Shown piece by piece: positions 1 through 6,422 of a stretch of 22,409 nucleotides of DNA (within the stretch, counting starts at the first letter, position 1; every line of letters starts with the position of its first letter). The notes under the pieces were generated by a model. That model did not search any database. It was given only the letters and a program-made list of their open reading frames with translations, and was not told the origin of the DNA. Made by a program: the position numbers and the translations under genes. Source of the DNA: Candidatus Magasanikiibacteriota bacterium (GTDB lineage Bacteria > Patescibacteriota > Patescibacteriia > Magasanikbacterales > UBA922); the NCBI GenBank assembly GCA_023246565.1, contig JAHFIE010000010.1, forward strand, positions 1-22,409. Reading direction: 5' to 3'.

Positions 1-1179
1 CGTGTGTTAGCTCGTGAACTTTCAAGTTTGGAACAAGAACGATCAATGACCCAGCTTGCGCCAGAAGATTTTACTGCCATGATGAACACCCTTACCAAAG
101 AACGAACATTGATTGCTACGACTCTCACTAAAATCAATAACCGACTTGAGATGGTGCGAAAAAAAATGAGCGCGTTCAATGAAGCAGAAGAAGCCAAACG
201 TCAGCGCGTATTTGCGCTTCAAGATACGATGCAAAATTTACAAACTGCGTTAAATGAGGTTACTATTCGACGTAATGCTGAACAAATGGAATTGGTCAAA
301 CTTGAAACACGACGTGAAGATTTGGTTGCTGAGGCGTACACAGAACTGAAAGTCGCACCAACGGTGTGGCAAACGAACCAGAGCGAATTTTTAGAGCGCC
401 ATCAATGTGATGTCATCAAAGAAGAAATTGAAAAATTAAAATATCGGTTAAGTCTTATTGGTGGTATTGATGAAGAGGTAATGAAAGAATACGAAGAGAC
501 ACAATCGAAGTATGATTCACTTTCGACCGAGCTCACTGATCTTACCAAAGCAGCTGATGATATTACCGAGCTTATTGCGGAATTGGATACCCTTATGAAA
601 AAGAAGCATACCGCAGCTTTTGCGAATATTAAAAAAGAATTCAGTCGCTATTTTAGTATTTTGTTTGAAGGTGGAAAAGCAGAATTAGTTGAAGTGTTTG
701 GTGAAGAGGGAGAAGACTCTCAAGAAGAATCATTAGGAGAAGATAAAGAATTTATCATGAAAGAAAATGAACAACAAGAGAAGAGCGTATCACCAGTGCA
801 TCGTAAAATTTTAACGGGTATTGATGTTGTGGCTTCGCCGCCAGGTAAAAAAATTAAACACATCGCAGCATTGTCCGGTGGTGAACGGACGTTAACTTCC
901 ATTGCCCTTGTCTCGGCCATTCTCCACACCAATCCACCACCTTTTGTTTTTTTAGACGAAGTTGAAGCAGCTCTTGATGAAGCAAATACGGTTCGATTTA
1001 ATACTATTCTTCGTGAACTTGCGGTTCAATCTCAATTTATTGTGATTACCCACAATCGAGCAACCATGCACGCGGCTGATGTTTTGTACGGAGTAACTAT
1101 GGGAGCTGATGGAGTCAGTAAACTTTTGAGTGTTACCCTGGAACACGCTAAAAATGAGCCGATTTTGGCTTCTGCTTGA
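1..1179 (+). CDS. smc: Chromosome segregation ATPase SMC, C-terminal part (5' end outside window)
   Basis: SMC proteins form ring-shaped condensin complexes that compact and segregate DNA. The reading frame is open from base 1, so the start lies upstream; the GTG at 4 is only the first possible codon. The visible part is about 200 residues of Lys/Glu-rich coiled coil, then the C-terminal ABC ATPase half. It shows the ABC signature LSGGERTLTS (871-900), Walker B FVFLDEVEAALDEAN (about 943-987) and the H-loop ITHNRAT, followed by the typical ending YGVTMGADGVSKLLSV. Between the conserved FEGGKAEL and GIDVVASPPGKK blocks there is an acidic, Glu-rich stretch of about 35 residues (about 690-810), longer than I expect for bacterial SMC. 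The stop TGA at 1177-1179 lies within the -35 box of the rpsP promoter. Identity is very secure. Confidence 0.96.
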   Translation, partial: RVLARELSSLEQERSMTQLAPEDFTAMMNTLTKERTLIATTLTKINNRLEMVRKKMSAFNEAEEAKRQRVFALQDTMQNLQTALNEVTIRRNAEQMELVKLETRREDLVAEAYTELKVAPTVWQTNQSEFLERHQCDVIKEEIEKLKYRLSLIGGIDEEVMKEYEETQSKYDSLSTELTDLTKAADDITELIAELDTLMKKKHTAAFANIKKEFSRYFSILFEGGKAELVEVFGEEGEDSQEESLGEDKEFIMKENEQQEKSVSPVHRKILTGIDVVASPPGKKIKHIAALSGGERTLTSIALVSAILHTNPPPFVFLDEVEAALDEANTVRFNTILRELAVQSQFIVITHNRATMHAADVLYGVTMGADGVSKLLSVTLEHAKNEPILASA

Positions 1180-1204
1180 CATTTTTCACTCTCTATCCTA
1201 TAAT
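1176..1204 (+). promoter_or_regulatory. Perfect consensus sigma70-type promoter for rpsP
   Basis: TTGACA at 1176-1181 and TATAAT at 1199-1204 are separated by exactly 17 bp, the full vegetative consensus. The -35 box overlaps the smc stop codon. Transcription would start near 1211, giving an rpsP leader of about 70 nt. Confidence 0.88.
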
Positions 1205-1280
1205 TGCCCCACGAAAAAACCGTCACTGTTTTTCCGCTCAATAGCCTTTTTACTTTCATAAAGACACATTATCTCTTTCT

Positions 1281-1727
1281 ATGTTAATGATTCGTTTACA
1301 GCGCATGGGTAAGACCAAGCGCCCCGCATACCGTTTGATCGTCTCTGATAAACATAAAGATACCCAAGCAGGTCATTTGGAAATTTTGGGTCAATATGAT
1401 CCTGTCCAAAAAAACAAGGTGATTAATTTTAAACTTGATCGTGTTCAACATTGGTTATCGGTTGGCGCCCAACCTTCAGCCACGGTTCACAATTTACTGG
1501 TGAACATGGGTATTATTAAAGAAAAAAAGGCTGGTGTGGTTCATTTTACCAAGAAACGTTCTCAAAAAATGGATAAAGCTAAAACTGATGCTGAAGCAAA
1601 GGCCGCGGCAAGAGCAGAAGCTGAAAAAGCTGCTGCCGAAGCTGCTAAGGTGAAAGCCGAACCGATTCCAGAACCAGAACCTGTGTCTGAACCAACTCCT
1701 CCTGTTGAAACTGAAGCTACGCAATAA
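1281..1727 (+). CDS. rpsP: 30S ribosomal protein bS16 with Ala/Glu/Pro-rich C-terminal tail
   Basis: bS16 binds 16S rRNA and supports assembly of the small ribosomal subunit. The N-terminal MLMIRLQRMGKTKRPAYR block and the following ILGQYDP are typical of the family. About 85 residues form the conserved core. The last 50 or so residues are a low-complexity tail: Lys/Ala/Glu-rich first, then Pro-Glu repeats (about 1660-1720), probably disordered. Similar tails occur in many S16 proteins. ATG 1281 is chosen because family members often begin MLMIR; ATG 1287 is the alternative. There is no Shine-Dalgarno sequence upstream; the preceding bases are pyrimidine-rich. The gene has its own strong promoter at 1176 and a terminator at 1732, so it is probably a single-gene unit. 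Confidence 0.96.
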   Translation: MLMIRLQRMGKTKRPAYRLIVSDKHKDTQAGHLEILGQYDPVQKNKVINFKLDRVQHWLSVGAQPSATVHNLLVNMGIIKEKKAGVVHFTKKRSQKMDKAKTDAEAKAAARAEAEKAAAEAAKVKAEPIPEPEPVSEPTPPVETEATQ

Positions 1728-1731
1728 CTCT

Positions 1732-1763
1732 AAAATCCCCCCGGCATTGCCGAGGGGATTTTT
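1732..1763 (+). terminator. Intrinsic terminator after rpsP
   Basis: AAAATCCCC pairs with GGGGATTTT, and an inner CGGC/GCCG stem closes an ATT loop; one C/A mismatch lies between the two stems. A run of T follows at 1759-1763. The hairpin starts 4 bases after the rpsP stop. Confidence 0.88.
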
Positions 1764-1764
1764 C

Positions 1765-1793
1765 TTGACGTCGACAAAATTATTTGGTATTCT
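1765..1793 (+). promoter_or_regulatory. Promoter for khpA
   Basis: TTGACG at 1765-1770 and TATTCT at 1788-1793 are 17 bp apart, immediately after the rpsP terminator. Predicted transcription start is near 1800. A small hairpin CCCTG-ccac-CAGGG at 1809-1822 would lie close to the mRNA 5' end. Confidence 0.7.
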
Positions 1794-1864
1794 TTTCCCA
1801 GAACTGATCCCTGCCACCAGGGGAAAATTCCATTTATTTACTTATTGTCATAAGCCAGAACGAT

Positions 1865-2242
1865 ATGGCCGACATGCATCAGGATCAACAGTTTTTGGAG
1901 TACATTGTTAGAGCAATTGTTAATAACCCCGACGCGGTCAAAGCGACCCGTACCGTAGACGAACGCGGTGTTCTTATTACACTCGACGTCAGTCCTACTG
2001 ATATTGGTTATGTTATTGGTCGTCAAGGACAAACCGTTCGTGCTATTCGCACCTTGTTACGTGTGGTTGGTGCAAAAAATAATGCCAGTGTTAATTTGAA
2101 GATTAATGAACCAGAAGGCGGACGTCGTCCTCGACCTGGCCATGATACAGGTTCTTCGTCCATGGGATCTTCATCACCTATGTCATCAGGCTTACCATCA
2201 GGTGATGTTGACACGAGCGCGATTGATAATTTGGATATCTAA
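1865..2242 (+). CDS. khpA: KH-domain RNA-binding protein KhpA
   Basis: KhpA is a small RNA chaperone; in Gram-positive bacteria it partners KhpB/EloR and affects cell division and ribosome biology. Residues 8-80 form one type II KH domain with the RNA-gripping GxxG loop as GRQG (residues 52-55) inside IGYVIGRQGQTVRAIRTLL. Residues 83-125 are a Gly/Ser/Met/Pro-rich tail, so this protein is about 45 residues longer than the usual KhpA. The tail has an Arg-Pro-rich beginning (GGRRPRPG) that may add RNA affinity, which is inference. ATG 1865 is followed by a second ATG at 1874 that would also keep the domain. No ribosome-binding site is visible. The gene follows rpsP, as it does in many bacteria, but has its own promoter and terminator here. 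Confidence 0.93.
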   Translation: MADMHQDQQFLEYIVRAIVNNPDAVKATRTVDERGVLITLDVSPTDIGYVIGRQGQTVRAIRTLLRVVGAKNNASVNLKINEPEGGRRPRPGHDTGSSSMGSSSPMSSGLPSGDVDTSAIDNLDI

Positions 2243-2251
2243 TTATCAATA

Positions 2252-2292
2252 TCCTGATTCGTTTCGATTTTTCGAGACGAGTCGGGGTTCTT
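2252..2292 (+). terminator. Probable intrinsic terminator after khpA
   Basis: A 15-bp stem (2253-2267 with 2272-2286), including three G:U pairs, closes a TTTT loop. It is followed by the short tail TTCTT at 2288-2292. The stem is strong but the T-tract is weak, so termination is likely rather than certain. Confidence 0.6.
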
Positions 2293-2301
2293 GATAGGTT
2301 C

Positions 2302-2330
2302 TTTACAATGTACTTTAGAAGAACTATAAT
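2302..2330 (+). promoter_or_regulatory. Promoter of the HTH/LAGLIDADG-like gene
   Basis: TTTACA at 2302-2307 and TATAAT at 2325-2330 are 17 bp apart. Predicted transcription start is about 2337, some 20 nt before the ATG at 2358. Confidence 0.75.
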
Positions 2331-2353
2331 ATATTTGCTAGTATCTAAAGTAC
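2310..2353 (+). promoter_or_regulatory. Perfect 10-bp inverted repeat around the -10 box, possible operator
   Basis: GTACTTTAGA at 2310-2319 and its exact reverse complement TCTAAAGTAC at 2344-2353 flank the TATAAT box. The left arm lies in the promoter spacer and the right arm just after the expected transcription start. A transcript from this promoter would therefore contain only one arm, which argues for a DNA site rather than an RNA hairpin. Because the next gene encodes an HTH protein, self-repression is a reasonable inference. Confidence 0.5.
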
Positions 2354-2357
2354 GAGT

Positions 2358-3050
2358 ATGATTTCTGGAAAAAAAAGAAATGAACTCAAAAAACAAGCAA
2401 TAGGGCTTCGTTGTTTGGGTGATAGTTACCCAATGATTGAGAAGAAACTTGGAGTTAGTCGGTCCACGCTTAGTGCCTGGTTTCGTAATTTAGAGTTACC
2501 GAATTCCGCTCAAAGCATGATCTTGAAACGTAAACAGGATCATATAAAATCCGCGCGAGAACTATCAGCTTTAAAAAATAAAGGGTTGACTACACAAAAG
2601 CGGGGTATTGCTAGAGAAAAGGTGAAAATTGATCTAGCATCCATTCCGTTTACCTGTTTTATCAAAGAAGCTCTCCTCGCAATGTTGTACTTAGGAGAAG
2701 GTTTCAAAAAAAAATCTGAAATCGGTTTAGCTAATTCCAACTCTAAGATTTTATGTGCGTATGTTAAGCTCGTTCAAGAGGTTTATGGTTTACCTGCACA
2801 TAGGCTGGTTTGTACAGTTTTTTTAAGAGCTGATCAAGATTCTGAAACAGAAAAGAAATTTTGGTCAACCACCTTAGATATTCCATTAGCCCAATTTAGA
2901 AAAACACAGATTGATAAGCGAACAGTTGGTAAAAAAACATGGGAAGGATATCATGGTGTTTGCGCAGTACGATGTTATGATGCAAATTTGGAAAAGCGTT
3001 TAACTGCATGGCAAGAATTGTTACTAGAAAAAATTATAACGGGTTTGTAG
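2358..3050 (+). CDS. HTH and LAGLIDADG-like domain protein, probable DNA-binding regulator
   Basis: The 230-residue protein begins with a helix-turn-helix (about residues 12-45; SYPMIEKKLGVSRSTLSAWF contains the recognition helix). A basic linker of about 50 residues follows. Residues 103-185 resemble the LAGLIDADG-like fold seen in WhiA-type regulators and in many CPR proteins: AMLYLGEGFKKK (helix with acidic E114), then IGLANSNSKIL and a FWSTTLDIPLAQF block. Only one LAGLIDADG-like segment is seen and there is no intron or intein nearby, so a regulatory role is more likely than homing endonuclease activity. The promoter carries a perfect inverted repeat. The last codons and the stop TAG (3048-3050) lie inside the tRNA-Val gene: the stop is formed by the conserved U8-A9-G10 of the tRNA. 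The exact target is unknown. Confidence 0.82.
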   Translation: MISGKKRNELKKQAIGLRCLGDSYPMIEKKLGVSRSTLSAWFRNLELPNSAQSMILKRKQDHIKSARELSALKNKGLTTQKRGIAREKVKIDLASIPFTCFIKEALLAMLYLGEGFKKKSEIGLANSNSKILCAYVKLVQEVYGLPAHRLVCTVFLRADQDSETEKKFWSTTLDIPLAQFRKTQIDKRTVGKKTWEGYHGVCAVRCYDANLEKRLTAWQELLLEKIITGL

Positions 3051-3113
3051 CTCAGGGGTTAGAGCGCGTCGTTGACATCGACGAGGCCGGCCGTTCAAAT
3101 CGGCCCAGACCCA
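3041..3113 (+). tRNA. tRNA-Val(GAC)
   Basis: The full cloverleaf can be drawn. The acceptor is GGGTTTG (3041-3047) with CAGACCC (3106-3112) and discriminator A3113. The D arm is GCTC/GAGC. The anticodon stem CGTCG/CGACG encloses loop TTGACAT with anticodon GAC at 3074-3076. The T arm is GGCCG-TTCAAAT-CGGCC. CCA is not encoded. The first 10 bases overlap the end of the upstream coding gene. Confidence 0.95.
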
Positions 3114-3127
3114 CGAATAATGTTTAA

Positions 3128-3201
3128 GGGCGTGTAGCTCAGTTGGCTAGAGCGTTACACTGATAATGTAAAGGTCGATGGTTCGATTCCATCCACGCCC
3201 A
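3128..3201 (+). tRNA. tRNA-Ile(GAT)
   Basis: The acceptor GGGCGTG (3128-3134) pairs with CACGCCC (3194-3200), with discriminator A3201. The D arm is GCTC/GAGC. The anticodon stem TTACA/TGTAA closes loop CTGATAA with anticodon GAT at 3162-3164. The T arm is GATGG-TTCGATT-CCATC. CCA is not encoded. It lies 14 bp after tRNA-Val, so the two are probably cotranscribed. Confidence 0.96.
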
Positions 3202-3216
3202 CTATTCTAAAATTTT

Positions 3217-4146
3217 ATGAAAAAAATATTTTTTAGCTTTGTTCTCCTCGCCTTGATTTTGGTTGGTGGAGTGGTCAAAGAACGCGTGAACGCTGGAGGA
3301 TCAAGTTTTTTGATCGAACGAGTTGGTAAGACCTCATTTGTAAAAAGTGGTGCTATATTACCTCAAGCCCAACGTCTTTATTTTCAGAATTATTTCAGAC
3401 CTGAAATGGGTGTTGCTGATCAATTAGTAGTAGAAGAAATACGCATGATTTGTAAAGGTGATAATGTATTACGACAAGCAAACTTGCGTGTTGGTTTGAC
3501 TCCGTATACATCAGCACCATTTATAAAAAAATCTTCTAAAGACCAAAAAGGAAAAAATGTTGTGCACTATGAAGCTATTTTGAAACCAAGTAATTTTATT
3601 GTTGATAACAAGTCAGCGGTTTTGGCAAGTATTGATGTTGTGACACACAAAAATATTGGTACTACCAAGATTGTGACCTGCAATAGTGCTGTTTCAGTAA
3701 TAACCGGTTTATTTAATGGTCAAAAAGTAGAAAAATCAATGGAGCCCTATGATGGCTCACCACCATGGGATCATTATGCGAGCGTGATTATTGTTGGAGA
3801 TAAAAATCACATCCCTGCTGGCAAGGTATACTATGATAATCCTGCCGCAGATTCTGGGTATGTCCAAGGTTCGATTACAAAAAATGATTCAGGCGAATAC
3901 CAGTACCATGTTCAAAATCTCGATAATGATGCTTTTGGAGGTATTCATTTAGAAATGGTTTCTCCAAAAGGAGTAAAGAAACTTGATATCATTAACCCCG
4001 TCCATCCCTTTGGAAAAGATATTGTTCGAGATTCTCTAGATGCTTGGACTACATTTTCGGTTAGTAGAATGCACGTCTATGACAAGGAAGCCGCGAATGG
4101 TTCAATCGGTTCAGTTCTCTTGGAGGATTTATTATCTACTATCTAA
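3217..4146 (+). CDS. Secreted protein of unknown function
   Basis: I do not recognise the family. The 309-residue protein opens with a clear signal peptide: MKKIFF, a hydrophobic core to about residue 20, then a predicted cleavage after VNA at residue 26. The rest is soluble-looking with alternating hydrophobic residues, suggesting beta-rich extracellular domains. Two cysteines (in the MICKGD and VTCNSA segments) could form a disulfide. No membrane anchor, sortase signal or catalytic motif is visible. The start is 15 bp after tRNA-Ile with no promoter that I can see between them, so the gene may be read through from the tRNA unit. A strong terminator follows at 4173. The neighbouring lepB encodes the enzyme that would remove its signal peptide, but this is only proximity. 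Confidence 0.85.
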   Translation: MKKIFFSFVLLALILVGGVVKERVNAGGSSFLIERVGKTSFVKSGAILPQAQRLYFQNYFRPEMGVADQLVVEEIRMICKGDNVLRQANLRVGLTPYTSAPFIKKSSKDQKGKNVVHYEAILKPSNFIVDNKSAVLASIDVVTHKNIGTTKIVTCNSAVSVITGLFNGQKVEKSMEPYDGSPPWDHYASVIIVGDKNHIPAGKVYYDNPAADSGYVQGSITKNDSGEYQYHVQNLDNDAFGGIHLEMVSPKGVKKLDIINPVHPFGKDIVRDSLDAWTTFSVSRMHVYDKEAANGSIGSVLLEDLLSTI

Positions 4147-4172
4147 TGTGGTGTTCATCTGATGAATAAAAC

Positions 4173-4207
4173 CAAATTCCGCTTCCAAAAGCGGAATTTG
4201 CTTTTTT
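4173..4207 (+). terminator. Strong intrinsic terminator
   Basis: A perfect 12-bp stem, CAAATTCCGCTT (4173-4184) with AAGCGGAATTTG (4189-4200), closes loop CCAA. It is followed by CTTTTTT. It ends the tRNA/secreted-protein unit. Confidence 0.92.
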
Positions 4208-4226
4208 AAAGTAAAACGGCTATACT
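4198..4226 (+). promoter_or_regulatory. Possible lepB promoter overlapping the terminator
   Basis: TATACT at 4221-4226 is a good -10 box 21 bp before the lepB ATG. The matching -35 with a 17-bp spacer is only TTGCTT (4198-4203), which lies in the distal arm and T-tract of the terminator. Confidence 0.5.
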
Positions 4227-4247
4227 CATTTTATTAAAATTGTCATT

Positions 4248-4862
4248 ATGACCAATATATCTCTTGATATTGATAATAATCTTGATGACACGCCCGAGGT
4301 TCCGGAACAAAGTTTACTCGGCAAGGTCGGTGCTTTTTTATTAGAACTGGTAAAAATTGCTGTTTTGGCCGGTATTACTATTGGTTTGGTTCGTTATTTT
4401 TTGTTTAAGCCTTTTTATGTTAAAGGCCAGTCCATGGAACCAAATTTTGAGGAACGTGATTATTTGATCATTGATGAATTATCATACCGTGTTCGTCAAC
4501 CGCAACGCGGAGAAGTCGTGGTATTCCATTACCGTCCCAGTGATGATTTTTTTCTCAAACGAATTATTGGTCTTCCTGGAGAACGAGTAAAAATTGATGG
4601 TAGTAAAGTCGTTATTTACAACGAAGCGAATCCTCAAGGTCTTGTTCTGAAAGAAAATTATCTGGTTGAACAAACTCCAGGATCAGTTACCGTTACCTTA
4701 AGTCCGCAACAATACTTTGTGATGGGGGATAATCGAGATGCAAGTTTTGATTCTCGTCAGTTTGGATCAATCAATAAAAATGATATTGTGGGACGAGTGT
4801 GGTTTCGTGGTTGGCCATTTTCACGAGTTACCACATTTGGCGACACCATGTATACGTTGTAA
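4248..4862 (+). CDS. lepB: Signal peptidase I
   Basis: Signal peptidase I is a membrane serine protease with a Ser-Lys dyad that cuts signal peptides from exported proteins on the outer face of the membrane. The 204-residue protein has an acidic cytoplasmic N-terminus, one membrane helix (about residues 28-52), the catalytic serine box KGQSMEP (S62), the lysine box FLKRIIGLPGE (K104) and box E GDNRDASFDSR (160-170). All key residues are present. Length is typical of Gram-positive-type enzymes. ATG 4248 fits the acidic leader, and no Shine-Dalgarno sequence precedes it. The two pilin-headed surface proteins, the secreted protein at 3217 and the protein at 22127 all carry signal peptides and are plausible substrates. 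Confidence 0.97.
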   Translation: MTNISLDIDNNLDDTPEVPEQSLLGKVGAFLLELVKIAVLAGITIGLVRYFLFKPFYVKGQSMEPNFEERDYLIIDELSYRVRQPQRGEVVVFHYRPSDDFFLKRIIGLPGERVKIDGSKVVIYNEANPQGLVLKENYLVEQTPGSVTVTLSPQQYFVMGDNRDASFDSRQFGSINKNDIVGRVWFRGWPFSRVTTFGDTMYTL

Positions 4863-4934
4863 GCATTGCCCAAGTTTATTTTGAAAGATTAAAGGTAATT
4901 TATTTTCACTCCTTGTGTAATTATTATTGTTTGT

Positions 4935-6344
4935 ATGTCTCCAAAGAAAGAAATGAAAAAAAAGTTTGTCAAAGTAACACAAACCAAAAAAGCTAAACCA
5001 GTGAATGTTGCACCAAAGAAAACTGCGGCTGAGATTGATGAAGCAAAAACAGCAAAAAAAATTGCCGGACAACTTATGCTGGTACGGGGCATGAAAGATG
5101 TGTTGCCGCCCCAGGGTGATCTTTGGTTGAAGATGCTACGAACCGCTGCTGATATTGCCACAGCATACGACTTTCATTATTTTGAAACTCCGGTTGTTGA
5201 AGCAACATCATTATTTGTACGTGCGGTTGGACGGGGGACAGATGTTGTTGATAAAGAAATGTACACCTTTGAAGATCGTGATGGTGGAAAAATTTGTTTG
5301 CGTCCGGAAATGACTGCTTCAGTGGCTCGCGCGTACATAATGCACGGACTCCACACACAGCCACAGCCCGTAAAGATTTGGAATATTGGACCATTGTTTC
5401 GGTATGATCGACCACAAGCAGGTCGGTATCGTGAATTTCATCAATTGGACTGTGAAACCATTGGTGAAGCTTCGCCTGTCGTTGATGCTGAACTTATTGT
5501 TGTGGCATATAATTTTTTACGTGATTTGGGAATTACGAGTACGGTTCGAGTCAATTCACTTGGTACTCCGGCTGACCGCGAACAATATCTTGTCGAATTA
5601 GTAGGGTACTTTCGAAGTAAACGAAGTTATTTGTGTGAAGATTGTAAAAAACGACTTCTTAAAAATCCTCTCCGCATTTTGGATTGTAAAAATGACAGTT
5701 GTGCTGGTGTTATTGCTGAAGCACCGCAAATTGTTGATTGGTTGTCAGAACCATCAAAAACATTTTTCATGACCGTGCTTGAATATTTGGATGAACTGGA
5801 AATCCCGTACATACTTACCCCGACTTTGGTTCGTGGACTTGATTATTACACGCATACGGTTTTTGAAATGGTTGAAGATACTGAAGACGAAAAAGCACAA
5901 AGTAGTTTGCTTGGTGGCGGACGGTATGACGGGCTCATTGAACAGCTTGGTGGCCAATCAACTCCAGCAGCTGGTTTTGCGGTTGGATTGGAACGGGTTA
6001 TGGCAGTGTTAGAACGTCAAACCAAAGCAGTGACTGAACAACCAATGAATCCAAAACCAGAAGTTTTCTTCGCGCATCTTGGTGACCAGGCTCGTCGGCG
6101 AACGCTTAAAATTATCGAAGAATTACGTCGCTCTGGACTTACCGTACGTCATAATTTAGCCAAAGCATCGCTTAAAGCCCAGCTTGAATTGGCTAATAAA
6201 TATAATGCCACACACACGCTTATTCTTGGTCAAAAAGAAGTTCAGGACGGAACGATTTTAGTACGTAATATGGAGTCAGGAATTCAGGAAATTGTTGATC
6301 AGAAAAAGGTTCGACAAACCCTACAGAAGATCTACGGAATCTAA
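4935..6344 (+). CDS. hisS: Histidyl-tRNA synthetase
   Basis: This class II enzyme charges tRNA-His. The 469-residue protein has motif 1 around residues 75-95, motif 2 RYDRPQAGRYREFHQ (156-170), the histidine-specific block LVRGLDYYTHTVFE (298-311) and motif 3 AAGFAVGLERV (345-355). An anticodon-binding domain follows from about residue 374. The insertion region carries four cysteines (C234, C237, C251, C256), with CEDC and CKNDSC spacing that could bind zinc, as in many relatives. The N-terminus before LVRGMKDVLPP is a Lys/Ala-rich extension of about 48 residues, which could contact RNA (inference). ATG 4935 is the first start in frame; ATG 4953 and the methionine at residue 48 are alternatives. 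No Shine-Dalgarno sequence or clear promoter lies in the 72-bp gap after lepB. Confidence 0.97.
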   Translation: MSPKKEMKKKFVKVTQTKKAKPVNVAPKKTAAEIDEAKTAKKIAGQLMLVRGMKDVLPPQGDLWLKMLRTAADIATAYDFHYFETPVVEATSLFVRAVGRGTDVVDKEMYTFEDRDGGKICLRPEMTASVARAYIMHGLHTQPQPVKIWNIGPLFRYDRPQAGRYREFHQLDCETIGEASPVVDAELIVVAYNFLRDLGITSTVRVNSLGTPADREQYLVELVGYFRSKRSYLCEDCKKRLLKNPLRILDCKNDSCAGVIAEAPQIVDWLSEPSKTFFMTVLEYLDELEIPYILTPTLVRGLDYYTHTVFEMVEDTEDEKAQSSLLGGGRYDGLIEQLGGQSTPAAGFAVGLERVMAVLERQTKAVTEQPMNPKPEVFFAHLGDQARRRTLKIIEELRRSGLTVRHNLAKASLKAQLELANKYNATHTLILGQKEVQDGTILVRNMESGIQEIVDQKKVRQTLQKIYGI

Positions 6345-6345
6345 T

Positions 6346-6374
6346 TTGACGATCCAGTTATTTTAAGGTATAGT
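6346..6374 (+). promoter_or_regulatory. Promoter for rpsU-yqeY
   Basis: TTGACG at 6346-6351 and TATAGT at 6369-6374 are exactly 17 bp apart. They start 2 bases after the hisS stop. The predicted start near 6381 gives an rpsU leader of about 42 nt that is AT-rich up to the ribosome-binding-site hairpin. Confidence 0.82.
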
Positions 6375-6400
6375 TTATTTAGGATTTATTTTAATTTTAA

Positions 6401-6414
6401 TCACCGGGAGGTGA
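6401..6414 (+). promoter_or_regulatory. Strong Shine-Dalgarno of rpsU inside a small GNRA-loop hairpin
   Basis: GGGAGGTGA (6406-6414) is a 9-base match to the 16S rRNA tail, ending 8 nt before GTG 6423. Its GGTGA pairs with TCACC (6401-6405), leaving tetraloop GGGA, which fits GNRA. The upstream TCACC copies part of the usual anti-Shine-Dalgarno region. This site decides the start: GTG 6411 lies inside the Shine-Dalgarno itself and is rejected. Confidence 0.75.
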
Positions 6415-6422
6415 AACGTAGT

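Noticed and set aside
1177..1203. TGA read as glycine (code 25), extending smc
   Set aside because: The protein ends naturally at this TGA, reading on adds only eight unrelated codons, and the long genes encode Gly with GGN and contain no in-frame TGA.
1494..1817. 107-codon open frame on the - strand over rpsP
   Set aside because: It is antisense to the repetitive Lys/Ala/Glu tail of bS16 and the terminator, giving a Phe/Ser/Arg-rich product typical of antisense reading.
3035..3040. TATAAC as -10 box for the tRNA genes
   Set aside because: It touches the first base of tRNA-Val, so transcription would start inside the tRNA. The tRNAs are more likely read from the HTH gene promoter.
2358..3050. 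Homing endonuclease or mobile intron gene
   Set aside because: There is only one LAGLIDADG-like segment, fused to an HTH, with no intron or intein boundaries and with an intact tRNA after it. A regulator fits better.
3041..4207. Integrated element at the tRNA genes
   Set aside because: No integrase, no repeated tRNA 3' end and no phage-like gene was found downstream.
6411..6422. GTG 6411 as the rpsU start
   Set aside because: This codon lies within the Shine-Dalgarno sequence itself; GTG 6423 has correct spacing and gives the typical bS21 N-terminus.
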